Below are positions 1 to 11,000 of a DNA stretch of 13,278 bases, in pieces (the first letter of the stretch is position 1; every line of letters begins with the position of its first letter). This DNA is from Dunaliella salina (Eukaryota > Chlorophyta > Chlorophyceae > Chlamydomonadales > Dunaliellaceae). The stretch spans positions 96,698 through 109,975 of the forward strand of contig MU070263.1 of assembly GCA_002284615.2 (NCBI GenBank), in the 5' to 3' direction. Below the pieces are notes generated by a model. The model did no database searches. It worked only from the letters and a program-made list of their open reading frames with translations, and was not told the origin of the DNA. Position numbers and translations under genes: made by a program.

Positions 1-38
1 TGTGTGTGTGTGTGGTTGGGTGTATGCGCGCGCGCGCC
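1..38. repeat. (TG)n and (CG)n dinucleotide tract at window start
   Basis: The window opens in a TG repeat (about 1-13) and, after a short break, a CG alternating tract (about 26-38). Alternating purine-pyrimidine DNA of this kind can adopt Z-form. It lies in the intron upstream of the first recognised exon and probably marks why the assembled piece starts here. Confidence 0.85.
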
Positions 39-124
39 AAAGCAGGCTTGTCTGCCTTAGGGATTCACCAGTGGAATGTTTGCAGTGACAGCTGGCTCCC
101 AAGCACATACTAGTCTGAGTTTGA

Positions 125-4318
<4,194 letters not shown>

Positions 4319-5206
4319 TGCATGTGAGTGTTAGACAAAACGCGGGCAACTTTGACTGAGAGCTCAATGAGTCCGATTAGTACAGTTCCCAGAGACTAGC
4401 TGTTGCTTTGATTGAATGGGTCTACATTGCTGCTGGGATAGTCTTTGAGTGGAATGGGCTCTTTGTTAGGTAGCAGGGGTAGCCTTTCAGAGTGTGCTCT
4501 TTGTCAGGTGGCAAGGGGAGGAATTGCAAGCGTGCGTCCTTCTCTTTGAGCGACAGTAGGATGCAGATGCTAGAGAAGAGCACATTTCATTTTTGGCAGT
4601 CTCAGCAAGGTGAGTTGCATGCGCAGGGACTGCACTATCGCTTGCACTTTGCTTTGGAAAGATACAGGTACAATGAATTGAGTCAGTCAGCTCAAGGGCA
4701 ATGCAGCAATGGCAAGAAAGACATGTCTTGCAACGAGGATGCTACATTGCTATGTATTATTGAATATTTGTCATCCTAAACGGAAAAGGTCCCCACTTTT
4801 GATTTTTTCACTTGCACACTTTGTTCCTCCATCTATTCATGCATCAGGAAACTCCCCCTCATATTGTAATTTCTTTCTGTACATGTAGACCAGGCTTTGG
4901 TGCAGGGACAGTTTTTGGTAGATCAGTCCTTATTTACATCAGTCACATCGACTTTTTTCTTAGTGAGATCAATTCTACCCTTTCTTTAGCAATGCTCATC
5001 TTGTCCATCAACTCTTGATCTGCTTGCTTCGTGTGGTTTCCGTGTTCACATAAAGTTTCCTTATCTGTCTTTTTTTCATTAAGTATCATGTGCTCCCTCT
5101 GCAGTCTGGTTGCGAATGATTGGTTTCTCTTCTCCAGCCCAGTAAACCAGGCCATTTCAATGCAGATTGCTCATGCCAAGGGTGTAACAATCCTACCTAT
5201 ATTCAG
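4319..5206. other. Intergenic or 3'UTR stretch, no gene recognised
   Basis: Contains an approximate 38-bp tandem duplication (4455-4492 and 4493-4530, sharing GCTCTTTG, AGGT and GCA blocks). The 95-codon open frame at 4492-4779 has no recognisable domain and unremarkable codon use. I saw no tRNA, no repeat array and no obvious promoter. Confidence 0.5.
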
Positions 5207-5757
5207 TCACACAAAACGGACCTTCTTGGGGTTCGAGGAGTTTAAGGGCAAGCTGTTCCTGCTGCACTACAAGAAGGTAGTCACATTTGCGATTGAGGCA
5301 TCAATTAAGGCTCTTACTATTGGGGCACAATTGGGGCTGTGTTTCGAGAACCTTGATATAAACCTTGTGGCCGAGGTAGTGAAGTATGTATCCTGGTTGA
5401 GTCAGCAATCTTCAGCCCTTGGCTGCTCGGCTCCTGACGAAGGGGAGCTTGTTCGAGTTCCGCTTCATTCAATTTGGCGAGGCAGGCATTGGCTACTACA
5501 ACTACAGGGTTTACAGGGTTACTAACCCTGTAGTTAGTAACACACTGAGCCATCGGTCACAATTCGCAACAGCTAGGCTGCATGTTGAAATGCTGTCATG
5601 TACAGATTGGAAAGGGTTTACAAGGGGTGGTCTACAGCTGGAGACTCAGGCTGATCGGCTGCTGGTGAAACATTCTCAACCAGCATCAAAAGTTGAAACT
5701 AGTTCTGACAAAAAAATTAAAAAAATCTTTACGAGACTTGATTTAGAAAAGCACTGA
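5207..5757 (+). CDS. Unrecognised coding-like patch, two putative exons
   Basis: Two stretches have strongly G/C-ending codons unlike their surroundings. The first, 5207-5276, follows the acceptor CTATATTCAG and reads ..TFLGFEEFKGKLFLLHYKK before a possible donor GTAGTC. The second begins at 5416 after CTTCAG and reads PLAARLLTKGSLFEFRFIQF, then GEAGIGYYNYRVYR. The 139-nt piece between them would be a phase-0 intron. The second frame stays open to TGA at 5755-5757, ending KKIKKIFTRLDLEKH. The F-x-F-x-F....G...YY spacing is reminiscent of the last strands of a cupredoxin fold, but no Cys/His copper ligands are visible, so I do not assign a function. It could be a small gene, an exon pair of a larger one, or a decayed gene. 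Confidence 0.3.
5500..5541. repeat. Two overlapping, mutually exclusive hairpins
   Basis: AACTACAGGGTT (5500-5511) is exactly complementary to 5524-5535, with a 12-nt loop. GTTACTAAC (5518-5526) is exactly complementary to 5533-5541, with a 6-nt loop. The two stems share bases and cannot form together. They lie inside the unrecognised coding-like patch. Confidence 0.85.
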
Positions 5758-6728
5758 TCGCAGGATCAGTCATAATTTGAAAGCTAGCCAAGGAAGGAAT
5801 GCAGTATTTAGGGGCCCGGCAAAAGCATGCAATGGCTGGAACAAATCAATAAACAGGTCCTTGTGCTTCTTTTGCAGCTCTGACACCTCAATGAAATTGC
5901 AATAGGAGCATGTTCCTCGTCTTGGCTTCAGCATACTCACGTTTGTCACAAATATTTGAACCACCCAGTCATTTACACGATTCAGTCTTCAAGCACTTGG
6001 GAATTGAAAGCAGGTTGTGTAGCACACTGCATGATGATTTTCTGTTTAGTAATGTAGCACCAAAGGGTTGATGATCGCAAGTCCGAAATCTAGGCTCAGT
6101 ACCGGCACCAAGAAGAGATCAAGGATCAGAGTGGACTCACACCAGTTTCCAGCTCACCATGAGGAGTTCCCGGCTCGCCATGAGGCTGTTGTAAACTTGT
6201 CATGGTGCCTGCCAGCATACTTGCGAAGACGCAAGTCAGGGCAAGTCAAATCAAATCAGAAGGGCAGGTCAAATCAAATCAGAAAAGTTCTTTGAACATT
6301 CAGATACCTGCAATGCACACACGCAGAGTCAGGGAGCGGGTCCACAAATTCAAATCTATCTACAATTACTACTGAACACTATGAACCCAGAAATGGAGCG
6401 AAGTCAAGGCATCCAAATTGAGTTGCTGTGCCAATCAGAGATTGATGTCAAACAATTACCCAGTATGCCATCCATTTCGGGGAAGAAGGGGTTTTGTGCA
6501 ATTTCCCAACTCAAGTTTACATAGTGTGACAGCTGGACCTGGCTCCGCTTTGGCATGCTGGCATGCACTGCAGCATTCCTTGAGCCCGAGCGCAAAAAAG
6601 GCTGATATCATGCTACCCTAACACGTAACCGAGCCAGGAGCAATACAATTGCCCACTTTGGCTACTTCTAGTCAGCCCAGGCATGCTAGGTTAAAAAGTG
6701 TTGATTTCTTGCCCCGCAGGATTTCAAG
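5758..6728. other. Unassigned intergenic stretch with small repeats
   Basis: No gene recognised. Small local duplications are present near 6150-6190 (CTCACCATGAGG and CTCGCCATGAGG) and 6240-6285 (GTCAAATCAAATCAGAA twice, about 23 nt apart). A 7-bp inverted repeat (ACTGATC/GATCAGT, 5753-5770) sits on the stop codon of the preceding open frame. Confidence 0.5.
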
Positions 6729-7539
6729 CAAACTGAGTATACAGAGTATTTAATATTGATACATTGGACACTTCTGCATCAAAAAAGGTGAGGAAGAGGT
6801 GTTGCAGGTGAGCCAGGGGCCTCTTTTGAGGCATTTTAGACCAAAAATTGCCATTCTCCACAAAATGGGTGCCGTAATGCATGCTCTGACCCGAATAAGC
6901 CCCATTTTTTGGCTCCCAGGCAGTTTTTGCCTCAAATCTGGCCAAGCGGAGTGAAAAAACGTGGGTGTGAAAATTGGCCCCAAAGCACTTGGAGCATGAG
7001 CGCGACTGCCTGGCAAAAGTGGTGCAAAACCGGGAAGCAGGCATGCGCAGCATCTGGCCCACAACCTGAGTATGAGGTCTTGTTGAGTATGTTCCACAAG
7101 CATGCCCTACCAAGTTTTTGGGCCCAGGTGAGTGTGTGCGCGTCCCTGGGGCTCGGTCAAAGCTGGGAGCTGTCAAAGCAATAGAATCAACTGTCACTGC
7201 ATGGCTTCATCATCTGATGATTTTGAATTTTGAAGAAGCAAGTCGCACAAGTCGGCTCCTCGAATAGTGCACCATGTGCCACTTGCATAGATTCCAGCCT
7301 TTACCTGCCAAAATCACGGTGCCCAAGAGCGATTTTCTGGACCCCCGTCCCAGGCCCCCGGACCCCCCGGATATGCTCCTGATGAAATGCCCAGCCATTG
7401 CTGCAGCTCAGGTAAGCCGGGGGGGTTCTTCATGAGGACCCCATTCGAATGGGGTCCCCCAGAATTCTGGCAGGGCCTTTGACTCATTCCTGGCCCCCCA
7501 CCTTGGAAACCCCCAAAGCTCAAACTGAGTATGCAGAGT
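6729..7539. repeat. Segment bounded by a 19-bp direct repeat
   Basis: CAAACTGAGTATACAGAGT at 6729-6747 recurs with one change at 7521-7539, 792 nt downstream. Related CTGAGTATG words also occur near 7067. The segment between is unusual for the window, with C/G-run-rich DNA at 7320-7500. Its boundaries do not match a known element type and I see no encoded protein. Confidence 0.4.
7436..7457. repeat. Perfect 22-bp palindrome
   Basis: The half-site GGACCCCATTC is followed immediately by its exact reverse complement, centred on TTCGAA at 7444-7449. It sits about 360 nt upstream of the transporter start, in a C/G-run-rich tract. Confidence 0.9.
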
Positions 7540-7813
7540 CGCTCACTCAGTTGCTCAGAAAGGTCCTACATACTCAGATTTGGCTGGTTTCACTGGGCCA
7601 AGAACTCAAACCTAGATGCCTGGCCTGACTTCTAGACGTCAGTGATTCAATAATACGATTGAAGAACAAAAAAATCGTTTCCTGATTCGAACATGCCTCT
7701 GCTTTCTGTAAGAATGTGCGTCTTTGTGATCTGGTGCGCGCTATTTCCTTTTGAAGTTTGTTAGAATATTCTTCATCAATATTTCGATTTTCTTTTCGGG
7801 AGTGCAGTCACAA
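7540..7813 (+). promoter_or_regulatory. Presumed 5' flank / 5'UTR of the transporter gene
   Basis: T-rich sequence leads up to the first ATG, without a clear TATA box. A good acceptor-like run (TTTTCTTTTCGGGAGTGCAG, ending 7807) lies 6 nt before the ATG, so a 5'UTR intron may end there. That would also exclude the upstream in-frame ATG at 7751. This is assignment by position only. Confidence 0.35.
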
Positions 7814-8085
7814 ATGATGACAGACAAGATGATAAACGAAGTGCAGCCAGAACGCGCAGATGTAGAGACAGCAAGTAAGCCAGCCTGTTATACTAGACAA
7901 ACGACTCATGAAGCAGAGCCATCCACTGCCCCTCTCATCAAAGACCAGCCGCCAAGTACCCAACCAGAGGAGCAGGAGGAGGCTGCTGCGGTTGCCGCAG
8001 AGAACCGGCACCAGCCAGGGAACGTCTGCATGCAGCATGACAGGCAAACAGCAGGAAATTCAGGACCTGCAAGGACTGCCTTCAA
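7814..8085 (+). CDS. Transporter exon 1: soluble N-terminal region
   Basis: Starts MMTDKMINEVQPERADVETA and encodes 90 codons plus AA of the next (phase 2), with donor GTGAGT at 8086. It is hydrophilic and low complexity (QPEEQEEAAAVAAE), with no signal peptide, so the N-terminus is probably cytosolic. It is longer than the short N-termini of many EamA proteins. It is not conserved, so its inclusion rests on the open frame, the donor and the phase match. Confidence 0.7.
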
Positions 8086-11000
8086 GTGAGTGATGGCAGC
8101 AACTTTCACCCTTGGACGACCAAACAGGTGCCATACATTGTCAGATTGCAACTCTGTTGCTGACCCGGTTCTATACTCCTTGGAATGTCATGGCATGTGC
8201 TCCTTTTTTCGCACATGCCCAGCTTCCATTTTTGCTGTTACATTTGGCCTCAGCACTAAGGCATTTGAAGTCAGCTCCTGACCGCTGGTTCCAATATTGA
8301 TGCTCCATCGCTGCAGCTTGAAAGCTTCAGAGTCATCTCCCATCGTTTTGCTTACTCTTATTGCTACAACTCTGCTTTTCCAGGGTCCTCAAGAAATACG
8401 CTTGGTATACCAGTGAATCCTGCGTCTTCATCGCCGCCCTGTTCTTTGCACTCAGCGCTCTCTGCGTTAAGCTCCTCAAGCAGCAACAGGAAGTAAGACA
8501 ACCTGTCCTACTAATGACAAGGGTCAAGTGTAGTTGTTGGCGGGCTACATCTCCTGTAATTCGCTTTGAAAAATATGTTATAACTCAAGCATCCGCTGCT
8601 GTTCCTCCCCTCTTCTTTGAGGAAAACAGCAAGGGAGCAACAAAAGCACAAATCTGGCTGGCATCCTTGATTTGCAGATGCCTGCCTTTGAGATCGTTTG
8701 CTTCAGTGGAGCTCTGTCCTTGGTCCTGTGGTGGGCCATATTTGCCCTCGCCGTGGGCCAAGCGAGATTATACACGGCGTCCCGCCACCTTCCATTTCTT
8801 TGTAGGTTGTGCGCTTCTTGTGGCCAATGTTAAGGCTCCTTGCTGCACTCATTCAGCTGGGAAGATCCTATTGCTGCAGCCGTATTGATGCACTCGTTGC
8901 TGACCACTTTTTCTTTGTGGGGCTCTGACAAAATTGGTGCTCCATCGCTGCAGTGGGAAGAGGCTTCTTCGGCTTTGCTGCCACAGGGCTGTTCTATTTG
9001 GCTTTGGAGTATCTGGTGCGCTTTGCAAGCTGAACATCCGATTCACCATAATGGGAAAACTCCCAAAATTAGTTCAGCTCCATGTGCGGTGTCAACAATC
9101 GTTCTCCTTAAATAATTTCATCTCCATGTGCGGTGTTGACAATTGCAATGCAGGATCTTGGTTCAGCCGTGGCTCTGCATTACTTGGTAAGTCTTAAGAG
9201 TCATCCCTCCACCCATACCCACCGTGTATCTGCACCTTTGCAGTTTCATGGTCCCTTTCTTCATTGCTATGACACCAGGCTTCATGCTGGTTCCTTGCAT
9301 ATCTGTCAGCATTCTGTGCCATATCTCTCCTAGTCACTATCAATTCATATCTGCGTACGTTTTTTTCAGAACCCAGCCATCACCAGTGTGATTGCATGGC
9401 TGCTTCTCGGGGAAAGGTTGGGTTGGCAAGGAGTGGCAGGTGAGGCAACACTCTTCTTTTACAAGTGTCCTCCTATCTCCCTTGCACACCTACACACGCA
9501 ACCTCTGGCCTGCATGGACTTTTCTTTTTCTTTTCTTTTCCTTTTCTTGTCCTTTTCTTTTCTTCTCTTTCCTTTTCTTTTCTTTTCTTTTCTTTTCTTT
9601 TCTTTTCTTTTCTTTTCTTTTCTTCTCTTTTCTTTTCTCTTCTTTTCTTTTCTTTTCTTTTCTTTTTTTCTTTTCTTTTTTTTCTTTTTTTCTTTTTTTT
9701 CTTTTCTTTTCTTTTCTTTTCTTTTCTTTTCTTTTTTTCTTTCCTTTTTTCTTTTCTTTTCTTTTCTTTTCTTTTCTTTTCTTTTCTTTTCTTTTCTTTT
9801 CTTTTCTTTTCTTTTCTTTTCTTTTCTTTTCTTTTCTTTTCNTTTCTTTTCTTTTCTTTTCTTTTCTTTTCTTTTCTTTTCTTTTCTTTTCTTTTCTTTT
9901 CTTTTCTTTTCTTTTCTTTTCTTTTCTTCTCTTTTCTTTTCCTTTTTTTCTTTTCTTTTCCTTTCCTTTCCTTTCTTTTCTCTTTTCTTTTCTTTCCTTT
10001 TCTTTCCCTTTCTTTTCTTTTCCTTTCTTTTTCCTTTTGTTTTCTCTTCTTTTCTTTTCTTTTCACACCTATTCCTGTATTAAGTTATACAATTTCTGTT
10101 CTCTTTATGATATCAAAAAACCTTAATGATTATGGTGACTTGCACTTGAAATGTCCGGTTCGAGAACGGGAGAAAGAGAAAAAGAAGAAAAAGGGAATAA
10201 GACTAATAAATAAGTTCAATAAAGTGGTTGAGACAAAAATCAGGAGGTTCAGTACGGAGATGCAAGTCCAGCCCCCCGGGCACTCCCGACCTCGCAGGCT
10301 GGGCTTCATTTCGATCTCAATCGCTAAAATCGACTTATTTATCTCTTATTGCCTTTTTTTCCTTTTTTTTCTCGACCGACCAGTAACCGGACATTTCAAG
10401 TGCAAGTCGCCATAAAAACACATTTTTTCCTTCAAAGTTTTTCTCAATTGCAGCATGTCACATCATGGTTGCATTTCCAATAAAATCAATGCAACAGTTT
10501 TCATTAGCAAGTGTTTTGCTGGCCCGTTCTTTGAGCTGCATTCATCAGTACACAAAGATATGAGCACCATCTCAATACCATGTTGATCAGTCCTAAGAGA
10601 TGCCTACTTCATATCACAGCTGCCCCTCAATGCCGATCATCGTTTGCTTGAATGCACGCGTATGCACAGGTGTGGTGTTGTGTCTTGCGGGCGTCTTCCT
10701 GAACTCTCAGCCGCATTTCTTGTTTCCAAAGGAGCATGCGGAAAAGGTGATACAGACAAAGTGTTGATGTCAATAGCAGGTCTGCACATCCAATTGCGTT
10801 CTTACCCATGGAAGCATGCACAGGTGAAGCTTGCAGTTTGACACATTATATCATGTTACAAGAAAAAAAAAAAGAAAAACTACGTAGGCAGGCAAACTCT
10901 CTCTACATCAATTAAGGAAAAGGTGACACATTGGCTCAAAAAAAGAGCCGTGTGCCCTCTTCACCACAAGGTATGAAAAAGAGAATGCTAATGTGGATCT

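Noticed and set aside
4492..4779. 95-codon + strand open frame
   Set aside because: No family similarity, no codon bias, and it starts inside a 38-bp duplication.
5031..5525. Single 164-codon open frame
   Set aside because: Codon bias supports its frame only up to 5276; after that another frame (from 5416) carries the bias, so a splice is more likely than one exon.
6724..7197. 157-codon minus-strand open frame
   Set aside because: No recognisable domain, biased by repeat-like DNA, with two equally open frames overlapping it.
7751..7813. Upstream in-frame ATG (MKFVRIFFINISIF..) as start or signal peptide of the transporter
   Set aside because: The stretch looks like a T-rich intron end or leader and is followed by an acceptor-like site at 7807. 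An N-terminal hydrophobic leader is not usual for this family.
9242..9310. Exon after the acceptor CACCTTTGCAG
   Set aside because: It would interrupt the conserved ALHYL-NPAIT join between exons 5 and 6 and encodes nothing like the family.
9388..10415. Long open frames of Phe/Ser/Leu (+) and Lys/Arg/Glu (-) across the TTTTC tract
   Set aside because: They are produced by a pentamer repeat in all three frames, including an N. Only the first 52 nt of the 9388 frame belong to a real exon.
10861..10880. Poly-A run as the tail of the antisense retroelement
   Set aside because: A minus-strand element would leave a T run on this strand at its low-coordinate end; the A run has the wrong orientation.
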